From Pseudothauera nasutitermitis (GTDB lineage Bacteria; Pseudomonadota; Gammaproteobacteria; Burkholderiales; Rhodocyclaceae): a stretch of 64,000 nt of DNA. The stretch is from positions 532,448 through 596,447 of the forward strand of contig NZ_SSOC01000005.1 in the NCBI RefSeq assembly GCF_004801295.1. The letters are read 5' to 3'. The translations under genes and the position numbers were made by a program. Positions 46,449-55,449 of the stretch are shown here, in pieces (positions within the stretch are counted from its first letter, which is position 1; every line of letters begins with the position of its first letter). Below the pieces are notes generated by a model. The model ran no database searches. It saw nothing but the letters and a program-made list of their open reading frames with translations, and was not told where the DNA came from.

Positions 46449-47060
46449 ATGAAACTGTTCGCCTCGCTGACCAGCCCCTATGCCCGCAAGATCCGCATCC
46501 TGCTGGCGGAAAAAGCCCTGCTCTGCGAACTGGTCGTCGACTCCCCCTGGGAGGCCAACACCCGCATCCCCACGGTCAATCCGCTGGGCAAGGTGCCGGT
46601 GCTGATCACCGACGACGGCGAAACCTTTTTCGACTCCCCGGTGATCGCCGGCTATCTGGAGACCCTGGACGCGCCGCCCGCGATGCTGCCCGCCGACCGC
46701 CTGGAAGCTGTGCGCGTGCGCCAGAACGAGGCACTGGCCGACGGCATCACCGACGCGGCGGTGGCCGCGCTGCTGGAATCCAGGCGCCCCGACGGGCAGC
46801 GCAGCGGCGCGGAGATCGCCCGCCAGCAGGACAAGATCGAACGCTCGCTGGCCGAACTCGAACGCCGCCTGGACGGACGCCCCTGGTTGCACGGCGACGC
46901 CCTGTCGCTCGCCGACGTGTCCGCCGGCGTGGCGCTGGCCTATCTGGACCTGCGCCACCCGGATGTGGACTGGCGCACCCGCCACCCCGGCCTGCGAGCC
47001 TACGCCGAACGCCTGTTCGCCCGCCCGAGCTTCGCCGCCAGCGTGCCGCCGGTGGGCTGA
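46449..47060 (+). CDS. glutathione S-transferase family protein
   Basis: The 203-residue protein has a thioredoxin-like N-domain (MKLFASLTSPYARKIRILLA, IPTVNPLGKVPVLITDDGE, FFDSPVIAGYLE with the conserved S/D for glutathione) and an all-helical C-domain (WLHGDALSLADVSAGVALAY). The S-P-Y-A-R-K start is as in YibF/GstB-like proteins. It probably conjugates or reduces with glutathione; no substrate can be given. It follows the hydrolase by 31 bases. Confidence 0.9.
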   Translation: MKLFASLTSPYARKIRILLAEKALLCELVVDSPWEANTRIPTVNPLGKVPVLITDDGETFFDSPVIAGYLETLDAPPAMLPADRLEAVRVRQNEALADGITDAAVAALLESRRPDGQRSGAEIARQQDKIERSLAELERRLDGRPWLHGDALSLADVSAGVALAYLDLRHPDVDWRTRHPGLRAYAERLFARPSFAASVPPVG

Positions 47061-47080
47061 GCGTGCAAGGAGAATCCGCC

Positions 47081-47419
47081 ATGCCCGACCATGTCCTGCT
47101 GGTGATGACCAGCGCGCCCAATGCCGACAGCGCGCGGCAGATCGCCCGCGCGCTGGTGGATGCGCGCCTGGCCGCCTGCGTGAACATCCTGTCGCCCTGC
47201 CAGTCGATCTACCGCTGGCAGGGCGCAGTGGAAGAGGCCGCCGAGGTGCCGCTGGCGATCAAGACCACCGCCGCGCACTACACCGCCGTCGAAGCGGCGA
47301 TCCGCCTCGCGCACCCCTACGAACTTCCGGAGATCGTCGCGGTCCCTGTGGAGCGCGGCCTGCCCGGCTATCTGGCCTGGGTGGCGGAAGAAACCCAGCC
47401 GCCGCGCACGGAAGACTGA
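47081..47419 (+). CDS. cutA: divalent-cation tolerance protein
   Basis: The 112-residue trimeric CutA protein has ALVDARLAACVNILSPCQSI with conserved cysteines, YRWQGAVEEAAEVPLAIKTT and HPYELPEIVAVPVERGLPGYL. The ATG at 47081 follows AAGGAGA. CutA is linked to copper tolerance in E. coli through operon position; the biochemical role is unsettled. As in E. coli, dsbD follows directly. Confidence 0.93.
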   Translation: MPDHVLLVMTSAPNADSARQIARALVDARLAACVNILSPCQSIYRWQGAVEEAAEVPLAIKTTAAHYTAVEAAIRLAHPYELPEIVAVPVERGLPGYLAWVAEETQPPRTED

Positions 47420-47462
47420 AACGCACGCCCCCGACAACCCGCCGCTCCCGCCTGTATCCACA

Positions 47463-49286
47463 ATGTTCCGCCTGCCGTTCCTCGCCGCCCTGGTCGCCCT
47501 GCTGACCGCCTTCGCCCCGGGTGCGCACGCCCAGGGCTCGCCCATCGAGCCGGAAAAGGCCTTCGCCATGAGCGCGCACGCGCTCGACCCGCACACCGTG
47601 CAGGTCGATTTCCGCGTGCACAAAGACTACTACCTGTACGGCGACAAGTTCCGCTTCGTCACCGACCCGCCCGAGGTCCGGCTCGGCGAGCCGGTGCGCG
47701 CGCAGGGCGAGATGAAGAACGACGAGTTCTTCGGCCTGGTCGAGACCCTGCGCGGCCCGGTGTCCATCCTGCTGCCGGTGGAAAGCGTGCCCGACGGCCT
47801 TACCGCCTTCCGCCTCACCGTCAGCAGCCAGGGCTGCTGGGACGGCGGCATCTGCTACCCACCCACGCCGCAGAGCACGCAGATCGATCTGGCCAACCCC
47901 GGTGGCGGAGGCGGCAAGAACCTGCTGCAACGCGCGCTGGGTGGCATCTCCGCCCAGGGAAGCCCGGCGCCGGCCGCCGCGTCCGCCGACGGCGGGGACG
48001 AAAGCGGGCGCATCGCCGGCCTGCTCTCCGGCGCCAGCCTGCCGCTGGTGCTGGCGAGCTTCTTCGGCTTCGGCCTGCTGCTGGCGTTCACCCCCTGCCA
48101 CTTCCCGATGATCCCCATCCTCTCGGGCATCATCGTCGGCCAGGGCACGGACATCTCGCGCATGCGCGCCCTCGGCCTGTCGCTGGCCTACGTGCTGGGC
48201 ATGGCGGTGACCTACGCCGCCGCCGGGGTGGCCGCCGGGCTGTCCGGCACCTTGCTGTCGGCGGCACTGCAGAACGTCTGGGTACTGGGCGCCTTTGCAT
48301 TGGTATTCGTGCTGCTGGCGCTGTCCATGTTCGGCTTCTACGAACTGCAACTGCCCACTGCCCTGCAAAGCCGGCTGGCCGACCGCGCCACCCACCGCAA
48401 GGGCGGCAGCGTGGGTGGCGTGGTGGTGATGGGCGCGCTCTCCGCGCTCATCGTCGGCCCCTGCGTGGCCGCGCCGCTGGCCGGCGCGCTGCTGTACATC
48501 GCGCAGACCGGCGACGCGCTGCTCGGCGGCCTGGCGCTGTTCGTCATGGCGCTGGGCACCGGCGTGCCGCTGCTCGCCGTCGGCGTGGCCGCGCGCAGCG
48601 CGCTGCCCAAGGCCGGACCGTGGATGGAAGGCGTCAAGAAGGCCTTCGGGGTGATGCTGCTGGCGGTGGCCATCTGGCTGCTCACGCCGGTGGTGCCAGC
48701 GTTGTTCACCATGCTGGCGTGGGCCGCGCTGCTGCTGATTTCCGCCATCTTCCTGCATGCGCTGGACCCGCTGCCGCCCAACGCGCACGGCTGGCAACGC
48801 TTCTGGAAGGGATTCGGGGTGATCCTGCTGCTGGCCGGCGCGGCCCTGCTGGCAGGCGCGCTGGCCGGCTCCCGCGATCCGTTGCAGCCGCTCGCCGTGC
48901 TGCGCGCCGAGGCCGCCACGCGGACCGCCGCGCCGGTGTTCGAACGGGTGGATTCGGTGGCCGAACTGGATGCCCGCCTGGCCGCCAGCGACCGCCCGGT
49001 GATGCTCGACTTCTACGCCGACTGGTGCGTGTCGTGCAAGGAAATGGAGCGCTACACCTTTACCGATCCGGCGGTGGCCGCACGCATGGAGCGCATGCTG
49101 CTGCTGAAGGCCGACGTGACTGCCAACACCGACGAGCACAAGGCGCTGCTGCGCCGCTTCAGCCTGTTCGGCCCGCCGGGCACCATCTTCTTCGACGCCG
49201 CCGGACAGGAGCGCGACGGCCTGCGCGTGGTCGGCTTCATGAAGGCCGGGCCGTTCGGCGAGATTCTCGACCGCGCGCTGCGGTAG
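47463..49286 (+). CDS. dsbD: thiol:disulfide interchange protein DsbD
   Basis: The 607-residue protein has a signal peptide (residues 1-23), an N-terminal periplasmic domain with the redox pair in SSQGCWDGGICYPP and an eight-helix membrane domain with cysteines in FTPCHFPMIPIL and VGPCVAAPLAG. The C-terminal thioredoxin domain has CVSC in DWCVSCKEMERYTF. It carries electrons from cytoplasmic thioredoxin to periplasmic DsbC/DsbG and cytochrome maturation. The length and domain order are standard. It follows cutA by 43 bases. Confidence 0.95.
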   Translation: MFRLPFLAALVALLTAFAPGAHAQGSPIEPEKAFAMSAHALDPHTVQVDFRVHKDYYLYGDKFRFVTDPPEVRLGEPVRAQGEMKNDEFFGLVETLRGPVSILLPVESVPDGLTAFRLTVSSQGCWDGGICYPPTPQSTQIDLANPGGGGGKNLLQRALGGISAQGSPAPAAASADGGDESGRIAGLLSGASLPLVLASFFGFGLLLAFTPCHFPMIPILSGIIVGQGTDISRMRALGLSLAYVLGMAVTYAAAGVAAGLSGTLLSAALQNVWVLGAFALVFVLLALSMFGFYELQLPTALQSRLADRATHRKGGSVGGVVVMGALSALIVGPCVAAPLAGALLYIAQTGDALLGGLALFVMALGTGVPLLAVGVAARSALPKAGPWMEGVKKAFGVMLLAVAIWLLTPVVPALFTMLAWAALLLISAIFLHALDPLPPNAHGWQRFWKGFGVILLLAGAALLAGALAGSRDPLQPLAVLRAEAATRTAAPVFERVDSVAELDARLAASDRPVMLDFYADWCVSCKEMERYTFTDPAVAARMERMLLLKADVTANTDEHKALLRRFSLFGPPGTIFFDAAGQERDGLRVVGFMKAGPFGEILDRALR

Positions 49287-49354
49287 GAGCGGGCGAGCCC
49301 GCGATACGGCGGAGCTTTCCTCGCAGGCCGCATCGCGGCCAAGGCCGCTCCCAC
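49284..49354. repeat. REPIN-like pair of inverted palindromic repeats
   Basis: TAGGAGCGGGCGAGCCCGCG (49284-49303, continuing AT) starts at the dsbD stop codon, and ATCGCGGCCAAGGCCGCTCC (49332-49351, continuing CAC) lies inverted 27 bases on. Both halves match the widespread REP type seen in Pseudomonas and related proteobacteria, and the inverted pair is the REPIN layout. The transposase (RAYT) is not in the window. Confidence 0.7.
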
Positions 49355-49418
49355 GGGCGCGGCACGCGCCGCGCGTTTGCCCTACAATTGCGCCTTCCCC
49401 AATCCGTACGGACCCCCC

Positions 49419-50024
49419 ATGTTTTCCGGAATCGTGGCCGCCCTCGGCCGTATCGAACAGATCGAGCCGCTCGAAGATGGCGTGCGCCTGACGGTGGACG
49501 CCGGCGGGCTGGACCTCTCCGACGTCGCCATCGGCGACAGCATCGCCAACAGCGGCGTATGCCTGACCGTGGTGGCGCGCGACGGCGGGCGGGTCAACTT
49601 CGACGTTTCCCGCGAAACGCTGAACTGCACCGTGGGGCTGGAGCGGGTGGGCAACGAAGTGAATCTGGAAAAGGCGCTGCGCCTCGCCGACCGCCTGGGC
49701 GGCCATCTGGTCACCGGCCACGTCGATGGCGTGGGCGAGGTGCTGAAGTTCGCCCCGGTGGGCGAGAGCCACGAACTGGTGATCCGCGCCCCCGCCGCGC
49801 TGGCCGGCTACATCGCGCGCAAGGGCTCGGTCACCGTCAACGGCGTGAGCCTGACCGTGAACCGGGTGGAGCGCACGGATTTCTCCATCAACCTGATCCC
49901 GCACACCGTCGCGGTGACCAACCTCAAGCACCTCGCCGCCGGCAGCCGGGTGAATCTGGAAATCGACCTGATCGCCCGCTACGTCGAGCGCATGCAGGCC
50001 TGGCGCGAGGAGGAAGCACAATGA
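49419..50024 (+). CDS. ribE: riboflavin synthase alpha subunit
   Basis: The 201-residue enzyme has the tandem barrel layout: MFSGIVAALGRIEQIE, SIANSGVCLTVVA, LGGHLVTGHVDGVGEV, then the second half with GSVTVNGVSLTVNRVE and LIPHTVAVTNL. It dismutates 6,7-dimethyl-8-ribityllumazine to riboflavin. The ATG at 49419 begins the family N-terminus. Its stop overlaps the ribBX start by ATGA. No FMN riboswitch is evident in the 130 bp upstream, which hold the REPIN-like element. Confidence 0.95.
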   Translation: MFSGIVAALGRIEQIEPLEDGVRLTVDAGGLDLSDVAIGDSIANSGVCLTVVARDGGRVNFDVSRETLNCTVGLERVGNEVNLEKALRLADRLGGHLVTGHVDGVGEVLKFAPVGESHELVIRAPAALAGYIARKGSVTVNGVSLTVNRVERTDFSINLIPHTVAVTNLKHLAAGSRVNLEIDLIARYVERMQAWREEEAQ

Positions 50025-51112
50025 GCGCGCTGTCGCCGATCACCGAAATCATCGAGGACATCCGTGCCGGGCGCATGGTCATCCTGGTCGACGAGGAAGA
50101 CCGCGAGAACGAGGGTGACGTGGTGCTCGCCGCCGAGTTCGTCACCCCCGAGGCGATCAACTTCATGGTCACCCACTGCCGTGGCCTGGTCTGCCTGACG
50201 CTCACCGAGGAGCGCTGCCGCCAGCTCGGCCTGGAGCAGATGGTGCGCGACAACCGCACCCCGCACGGCACCGCGTTCACCGCCTCCATCGAGGCCGCCA
50301 CCGGCGTCACCACCGGCATTTCCGCACACGACCGCGCGCGCACCGTGCAGGTCGCCGTGGCGCGCCACGCCAAGCCGGACGACATCGTCATGCCCGGCCA
50401 CATCTTCCCGCTCACCGCGCAGAAGGGCGGGGTGCTGATCCGCGCCGGACACACCGAGGCCGGCTGCGACCTCGCCCAGCTCGCCGGACTGGAACCGGCG
50501 GCGGTGATCTGCGAGATCCTCAAGGAAGACGGCTCGATGGCCCGCCTGCCGGATCTGGTGCAGTTCGCCGGCACGCACGGCCTGAAGATCGGCGCCATCC
50601 GCGACCTGATCGAATACCGCGCGGCGCACGAGCATCTGGTCGAGCGCGTGGCCGACAAGGAAGTCGACACCCCGCACGGCCGTTTCCGCCTGTCCGCCTT
50701 CGAGGACAAGACCTCCGGCGACGTGCATTTCGCGCTGAGCCGCGGCGACATCCGCCCCGGGCGCGAAACCCTGGTGCGCGTGCATGAGCCGATCTCGGTG
50801 GTCGATTTCCTCGACCCCGCCAGCGGCCGCCACAGCTTCCCGGTGAACAGCGCGCTGGCGGCCATCGCCGCCGCCGAGGCCGGGGTCATCGTGCTGCTGT
50901 ACCGTCCGCAGAGCGGGCAGGAACTGCTCGCCGGGCTGACCGGCGAGGCCAGCCCGCCAGCCAAGTGGGACCCGCGCCTGTTCGGCGTCGGCGCGCAGAT
51001 CCTGCGCGCGCTCGACGTCGGCCGCATGCGCCTGCTCTCCAGCCCGCGCAAGATCCCCAGCATGGCCGGCTTCGGCCTGGAAATCACCGGCTTCGTCGAC
51101 CCCGAAGCCTGA
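50021..51112 (+). CDS. ribB: 3,4-dihydroxy-2-butanone 4-phosphate synthase with degenerate GTP cyclohydrolase II domain (RibBX)
   Basis: Residues 1-205 are a complete DHBP synthase: [46 protein letters not shown] with [16 protein letters not shown]. Residues 210-363 align with GTP cyclohydrolase II, but the zinc/catalytic segment is altered. Where active enzymes have C-x10-C-x-C within RVHSEC...RCDCG, this protein reads [20 protein letters not shown] with no cysteines. It is therefore RibBX-type, with the RibA half non-catalytic; a separate RibA must exist elsewhere. It is coupled to ribE by ATGA. Confidence 0.9.
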   Translation: MSALSPITEIIEDIRAGRMVILVDEEDRENEGDVVLAAEFVTPEAINFMVTHCRGLVCLTLTEERCRQLGLEQMVRDNRTPHGTAFTASIEAATGVTTGISAHDRARTVQVAVARHAKPDDIVMPGHIFPLTAQKGGVLIRAGHTEAGCDLAQLAGLEPAAVICEILKEDGSMARLPDLVQFAGTHGLKIGAIRDLIEYRAAHEHLVERVADKEVDTPHGRFRLSAFEDKTSGDVHFALSRGDIRPGRETLVRVHEPISVVDFLDPASGRHSFPVNSALAAIAAAEAGVIVLLYRPQSGQELLAGLTGEASPPAKWDPRLFGVGAQILRALDVGRMRLLSSPRKIPSMAGFGLEITGFVDPEA

Positions 51113-51138
51113 ACAGAACCCACCCGGAACCCGAACCC

Positions 51139-51609
51139 ATGTCCCGCTTCAACGACATCCACGAATACGATACCGACCTCGACGGCAAGGGCCTGCGCGT
51201 CGGCATCGTCATGAGCCGCTTCAACCAGGACGTCTGCGAGGGCCTGCTGTCCGCCTGCGTGGCCGAACTGGCCCGCCTGGGTGTATCGCCCGAGCTGACC
51301 CGCATCGCCACCGTGCCCGGCGCGCTGGAAATCCCGCTGACCCTGCAGGTGCTGGCGCGCAGCGGGCGCTTCGACGCGCTGATCGCGCTCGGCGCGGTGA
51401 TCCGCGGCGAGACCTATCACTTCGAACTGGTTTCCAACGAAATGGGCGCGGGCATCACCCGCGTCACCCTGGACACCGGCGTGCCGGTGGCCAATGGCGT
51501 GCTGACCACCGAGGACGACGACCAGGCGCTGGCCCGCATGGCCGAGAAGGGCGGCGACTGCGCCCGCACGGCAGTGGAAATGGCCAACCTGCTGAAGGCC
51601 CTGCAATGA
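51139..51609 (+). CDS. ribH: 6,7-dimethyl-8-ribityllumazine synthase
   Basis: The 156-residue lumazine synthase has [51 protein letters not shown] and [18 protein letters not shown], all family signatures including the catalytic histidine in TYHFE. It condenses the RibB product with the pyrimidine. The ATG at 51139 follows ribBX by 26 bases, and its stop overlaps nusB by ATGA. Confidence 0.96.
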   Translation: MSRFNDIHEYDTDLDGKGLRVGIVMSRFNQDVCEGLLSACVAELARLGVSPELTRIATVPGALEIPLTLQVLARSGRFDALIALGAVIRGETYHFELVSNEMGAGITRVTLDTGVPVANGVLTTEDDDQALARMAEKGGDCARTAVEMANLLKALQ

Positions 51610-52055
51610 GCGCCGGCAAGTCCCCGCGCCGGCGCGCGCGCGAATTCGCCCTGCAGGGCATCTACCAGTGGCTGCTGTCGGGCAACTCGGTGCCGGTCAT
51701 CGAGGCGCACATGGAGCAGGTCTCCGGCTTCGAGCGCGCCGACCGCGAACTCTTCGTCGCCCTGCTGCGCGGCACCCTGGACAACGCGGCCGACCTGCAA
51801 TACGACTTCGCGCCCTTCATCGACCGCCCGCTGTCCGAGCTCTCGCCGGTGGAACGCGCGGTGCTGCTGCTCGCCACCCACGAGTTGAAGAACCGCCCGG
51901 AAACGCCCTACCGCGTGGTCATCAACGAAGCCATCGAGCTCACCAAGGGCTACGGCGGCACCGACGGCCACCGCTTCGTCAACGGCGTGCTCGACAAGCT
52001 CGCCGCCCAGTTGCGCGCGGCGGAGATCGAGGCGCTGCGCAACGAAGGGCGCTGA
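51606..52055 (+). CDS. nusB: transcription antitermination factor NusB
   Basis: The 149-residue all-helical protein has [40 protein letters not shown] and [20 protein letters not shown] followed by [10 protein letters not shown], the full NusB signature. It joins NusE/S10 at boxA in rRNA antitermination. It is translationally coupled to ribH (ATGA), a common ribH-nusB arrangement. Usual downstream thiL is not present; the next gene converges. Confidence 0.96.
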   Translation: MSAGKSPRRRAREFALQGIYQWLLSGNSVPVIEAHMEQVSGFERADRELFVALLRGTLDNAADLQYDFAPFIDRPLSELSPVERAVLLLATHELKNRPETPYRVVINEAIELTKGYGGTDGHRFVNGVLDKLAAQLRAAEIEALRNEGR

Positions 52056-52068
52056 GGCCCCTCGCCAG

Positions 52069-52950
52069 TCAGTCCGCCACGGACGGGCCGGCCGCCTCCA
52101 GCACGCCCAGCAGCCCGGAGGTATCGTCGCGCCCGCCGCCGCGCGCCATCAGCGCGTTGAGTTGCTGCGCGGTACACGCGGCCACCGGCAGGGCCACGCC
52201 GAGCCGCCCGGCCTCGGCCAGCAGCAGGCCGAAGTCCTTGTGGTGCAGGCGCGATTCGATGCCGTTGGCGTAGTCGCGAGCGATCATCCGCCCGCCCATC
52301 ATCTCCAGCACCCGCGAGGCTGCGGAACCGCCCATCAGCGCACGCTGCACGGCGGCCAGATCGACGCCGTGGGCGCGCGCCAGATGCATGGCCTCGGCGC
52401 AGGCCTGGATGGCATTGACCATGACCATCTGGTTGCACGCCTTGGCCACCTGGCCGGCGCCGGCCTCGCCCACATGCACGATGCGCCGGCCGAGCATGCT
52501 CAGCAGCGGGCGTACCTGCTCCAGCACGGCGGCCTCGCCGCCGGCCATGATGGCCAGCGTGGCCTCGCGCGCGGCCTGTTCGCCGCCGGACACCGGCGCA
52601 TCCAGCCAGCCCACGCCGAGCGCCGCGTAGCGCGCGGCCAGTGCGCGCGCCATGCCCGGCGCGATGGTGCTCATGTCCACGTGCACCGAGCCGGGCGCGA
52701 AGCCTTCGGCCAGGCCGCCGGGGCCGAAAGCGAGCTGCTCGACGTCCGCGCTGCTGGTGACGATGCTGATCACCACCTCGCAACGCCCGGCCAGCGCGGC
52801 CGGCGTGGGGCACACGTGCGCGCCGCGCGCGGCGAGCGCAGCAGTGGATTCCGGCCGGCGCGCCCACAGCGCCAGATCGTGGCCGGCGTCGAGCAGCCGC
52901 CCGGCCATGGGCGCGCCCATGGTGCCCAGGCCGACGAAGCCGACCTTCAC
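52069..52950 (-). CDS. 3-hydroxyisobutyrate dehydrogenase-family reductase (copy 2)
   Basis: The 293-residue NAD(P)-dependent beta-hydroxyacid dehydrogenase has MKVGFVGLGTMGAPMAGRLL, VHVDMSTIAPGMARALAAR, WLDAPVSGGEQAAREATLAI and the catalytic lysine in GAGQVAKACNQMVMVN, with HHKDFGLLLAEA at the end. Relatives include tartronate semialdehyde reductase and HIBADH; substrate uncertain. It overlaps the upstream paralog by ATGA and is about as long, so it is a tandem duplicate. Confidence 0.88.
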   Translation of the reverse strand: MKVGFVGLGTMGAPMAGRLLDAGHDLALWARRPESTAALAARGAHVCPTPAALAGRCEVVISIVTSSADVEQLAFGPGGLAEGFAPGSVHVDMSTIAPGMARALAARYAALGVGWLDAPVSGGEQAAREATLAIMAGGEAAVLEQVRPLLSMLGRRIVHVGEAGAGQVAKACNQMVMVNAIQACAEAMHLARAHGVDLAAVQRALMGGSAASRVLEMMGGRMIARDYANGIESRLHHKDFGLLLAEAGRLGVALPVAACTAQQLNALMARGGGRDDTSGLLGVLEAAGPSVAD

Positions 52951-53828
52951 GCGCCTTCCCCGCCGCTCAGGCGTTCGAGCAGCTTGAGCACGGAAATCGA
53001 ATCCTCCTCACCCAAACCGCTGCCCACCAGTGCGTTGAACATCTGCGCGGTGGCCGCCGCCGACGGCAACGCGAGGCCCAGGCGGTGCGCCTCTTCCATG
53101 ACGATGCGCAGATCCTTCTGGTGCATCCAGGCCTTGAAGCCGGGCTTGAAGTTGCGCTCCAGCATGCGCTGGCCGTGGTTCTCCAGCACGCGCGAATAGG
53201 CGAAGCCGCCGAGCAGCGCCTCGCGCACCTTGCCGGCATCCACGCCGCTGGCGGTGGCGAAGTTGAGCGCCTCGGCGACCGCCGCCACACCCACGCCGGT
53301 GAGGATCTGGTTGCACGCCTTGGCGACCTGGCCGGCGCCGGAAGCGCCGATGTGGGTGATCGCCTTGCCCACCGCCTCGAAGGCCGGCAGTGCACGCTCG
53401 AAGGCCGCCGCCTCGCCGCCCACCATGATGGTCAGCGTGCCGGCGATGGCGCCCACCTCGCCGCCGGAGACCGGCGCGTCCAGCAGGCTCACGCCGCGCT
53501 CGGCGAGCCTGGCGGCGATGTCCTGCGCGGCGGCCGGGGCGATGGTGCTCATGTCCACATGCACGTGGCCGCTGCCGGCGCCCTCGGCCACGCCGTCCGG
53601 GCCCAGGGTGACCTGCTCCACGTCCGGCGCGTCGGCCACCATGCTGAGGGTCAGCGCGGCCCTACGCGCCACCTCGGCGGCACTGGCGCAGCCCTGTGCG
53701 CCCGCGTCGAGCAGCGGCTGCATGGATTCGCGCCGGCGGCTCCACACGAACACGCTGTGCCCGGCCTTGATCAGGTTGAGCACCATCGGGCGCCCCATCA
53801 GCCCCAGGCCGATGAATCCGACTTCCAT
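52947..53828 (-). CDS. 3-hydroxyisobutyrate dehydrogenase-family reductase (copy 1)
   Basis: The 293-residue protein has MEVGFIGLGLMGRPMVLNLI, VHVDMSTIAPAAAQDIAARL, LLDAPVSGGEVGAIAGTLTI, catalytic lysine in GAGQVAKACNQILTG and MHQKDLRIVMEEAHRLG. It is the same family as its downstream partner and shares most motifs while differing in between, so the duplication is not recent. The ATG at 53828 follows GAGGAG; a longer frame to 53900 is rejected. The two could form one coupled unit working on related hydroxy acids such as glyoxylate-derived tartronate semialdehyde (inference). Confidence 0.88.
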   Translation of the reverse strand: MEVGFIGLGLMGRPMVLNLIKAGHSVFVWSRRRESMQPLLDAGAQGCASAAEVARRAALTLSMVADAPDVEQVTLGPDGVAEGAGSGHVHVDMSTIAPAAAQDIAARLAERGVSLLDAPVSGGEVGAIAGTLTIMVGGEAAAFERALPAFEAVGKAITHIGASGAGQVAKACNQILTGVGVAAVAEALNFATASGVDAGKVREALLGGFAYSRVLENHGQRMLERNFKPGFKAWMHQKDLRIVMEEAHRLGLALPSAAATAQMFNALVGSGLGEEDSISVLKLLERLSGGEGA

Positions 53829-53884
53829 TCCGTTCTCCTCTCTGTTCTCTGGCTTACACGGGGGTTCGGACGGATAATCGCCCG

Positions 53885-54802
53885 ATGAACTACGCCCCAA
53901 TCATCAAGGAAATCGGTCGAGGCGCCAAGGGCGCACGGCCACTCGACGCCGCGCAGGCCGAAGCAGTGTTCGGCGACATGGTCGACGGCAAGGTGCCCGA
54001 GCTGGAACTGGGCGCCATTCTCATGGCCCTGCGCATCAAGAGCGAATCCACCGAGGAACTGCTCGGCTTCAAGCGCGCGCTGGACGCGCGCACCGCGCAG
54101 GTGGCGGTGCCCGCCGGCCTGCGCTGCGTGGTGCTGCCGACCTACAACGGCGCGCGCCGGCAGGCCAATCTGATGCCGCTGCTGGCCCTGCTGCTGGCGC
54201 GCGAGGGCGTGCCGGTGCTGATCCACGGCCGGCACGATTTCGACAACCGCGTCAGCCCCTTCGAACTGCTCGGTGCGCTGGACATCCAGCCGGCGGCCGA
54301 TCCCGCCGGCGCGGCCGCCGCCCTGGCCGCGGGGCGCATCGCCTGCCTGCGCCTGGACACCCTGCTGCCCGGCCTCGACCGCCTGCTCGCGCTGCGCCTG
54401 CGCATGGGCGTGCGCGGCAGCGCGCACACCATGGCCAAACTGATCGACCCCTGTCGCGGGCACAGCGTGCGCGTGGTGGCGGTGACCCATCCGGAGTACC
54501 TGGAGCGCATGCACCACTTCCTGCAGGCCGACGGCGGCCGGGCGCTGCTGCTGCGCGGCACCGAGGGCGAGGCGTTCGCCAACCCCCGCCGGCGGCCCGA
54601 GATGAAAGCCTACGTGGACGGTACGGCACGCATCGCGTGGCCCGGCGAGGAGGGTGGCGCCCCGCCGCTCGCCGACCTGCCGGACTGCCCCGCGGTGGCC
54701 GACAACGCGGCGCTGATCCGCGCGATGCTGGATGGCCGGCAACCCGTCCCGCGCCCGCTGCTCGAACAGGTGTCCACCCTCGCCGAACTGGCGCGCGGCT
54801 GA
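53885..54802 (+). CDS. ybiB: YbiB-family DNA-binding protein (TrpD2-like fold)
   Basis: The 305-residue protein resembles anthranilate phosphoribosyltransferase but lacks its catalytic GTGGD loop: IIKEIGRGAKGARPLDAAQA, LELGAILMALRIKSESTEEL, LPTYNGARRQANLMPLLALL, TMAKLIDPC. This fits YbiB/TrpD2 proteins, which bind nucleic acid non-specifically and are LexA-linked in E. coli. No LexA box was seen here. It is divergent from the tandem reductases with a 56-bp gap. Confidence 0.88.
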   Translation: MNYAPIIKEIGRGAKGARPLDAAQAEAVFGDMVDGKVPELELGAILMALRIKSESTEELLGFKRALDARTAQVAVPAGLRCVVLPTYNGARRQANLMPLLALLLAREGVPVLIHGRHDFDNRVSPFELLGALDIQPAADPAGAAAALAAGRIACLRLDTLLPGLDRLLALRLRMGVRGSAHTMAKLIDPCRGHSVRVVAVTHPEYLERMHHFLQADGGRALLLRGTEGEAFANPRRRPEMKAYVDGTARIAWPGEEGGAPPLADLPDCPAVADNAALIRAMLDGRQPVPRPLLEQVSTLAELARG

Positions 54803-54809
54803 AATCGGC

Positions 54810-54841
54810 GGTAAATCCCGGGAAAACGTACGGGATTTACC
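54810..54841. other. 11-bp perfect inverted repeat between ybiB and dsbB
   Basis: GGTAAATCCCG (54810-54820) and CGGGATTTACC (54831-54841) flank a 10-base loop, seven bases after the ybiB stop and 63 bases before the dsbB ATG. No T-run follows. It may be a terminator without U-tract or an operator for dsbB. Confidence 0.6.
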
Positions 54842-54904
54842 CCGGCAGCCGGTCGACGGCCTAAAATGAGCAGTCTTGTTCGACCTCCACCGGAATCCCC
54901 TCCG

Positions 54905-55411
54905 ATGCTTGCCCGCTTTTCCGCCCGCGCCTATTTCTCCGCGCTGTTCCTGCTTTGCGCGGGACTGCTCGGCTTCGGTCTGTATCTGCAGCACGCCGTG
55001 GGCCTCGAACCCTGCCCAATGTGCATCATGCAGCGCTACGCGCTGGCCCTGGTCGGCATCGTCGCGCTGATCGGCGCGCTGCACGGCCCCGGCTTCGGCG
55101 CAGCGCGCGTCTACGCAGGACTGGTCACCCTGCTGGCACTGGCCGGCGGCGGCGTGGCCGCGCGGCAGAGCTGGATGCAGCTGAATCCGCCGGAATTCCC
55201 CGAATGCGGACCGGGGCTGGAGTTCATGCTGGAGAGCTTCGGGCTCGCCGAGACGCTGCCGATGATCTTCCGCGGCGCGGGCGACTGCAGCGCGGTGGAC
55301 TGGACCTTCCTGGGCCTGTCGATCGCCAACTGGTCGCTGCTGAACTTCGCGCTGATCGCCGTGGCGGGCCTGTTCCTGCTGTTCCGCAAGCAGCCCCGGC
55401 GCTGGTACTGA
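54905..55411 (+). CDS. dsbB: disulfide bond formation protein DsbB
   Basis: The 168-residue inner-membrane protein has four helices and both cysteine pairs: the first in EPCPMCIMQRY (C-x-x-C) and the second as FPECGPGL and AGDCSAVDW in the second periplasmic loop. It passes electrons from DsbA to ubiquinone. Start at 54905 (MLARFSAR); an upstream ATG at 54866 adds 13 residues of Pro-rich sequence. With dsbA (31273) and dsbD (47463) it covers both oxidative and reductive branches in this window. Confidence 0.93.
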   Translation: MLARFSARAYFSALFLLCAGLLGFGLYLQHAVGLEPCPMCIMQRYALALVGIVALIGALHGPGFGAARVYAGLVTLLALAGGGVAARQSWMQLNPPEFPECGPGLEFMLESFGLAETLPMIFRGAGDCSAVDWTFLGLSIANWSLLNFALIAVAGLFLLFRKQPRRWY

Positions 55412-55449
55412 GCGCGGGCAGCACCGCCCCGCTCAGGCCTGTCCAGGTC

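Noticed and set aside
47259..50021. Minus-strand open frame of 920 codons opposite cutA, dsbD and ribE
   Set aside because: It crosses three well-supported plus-strand genes and has low-complexity Gln/His/Gly-rich translation with no known fold.
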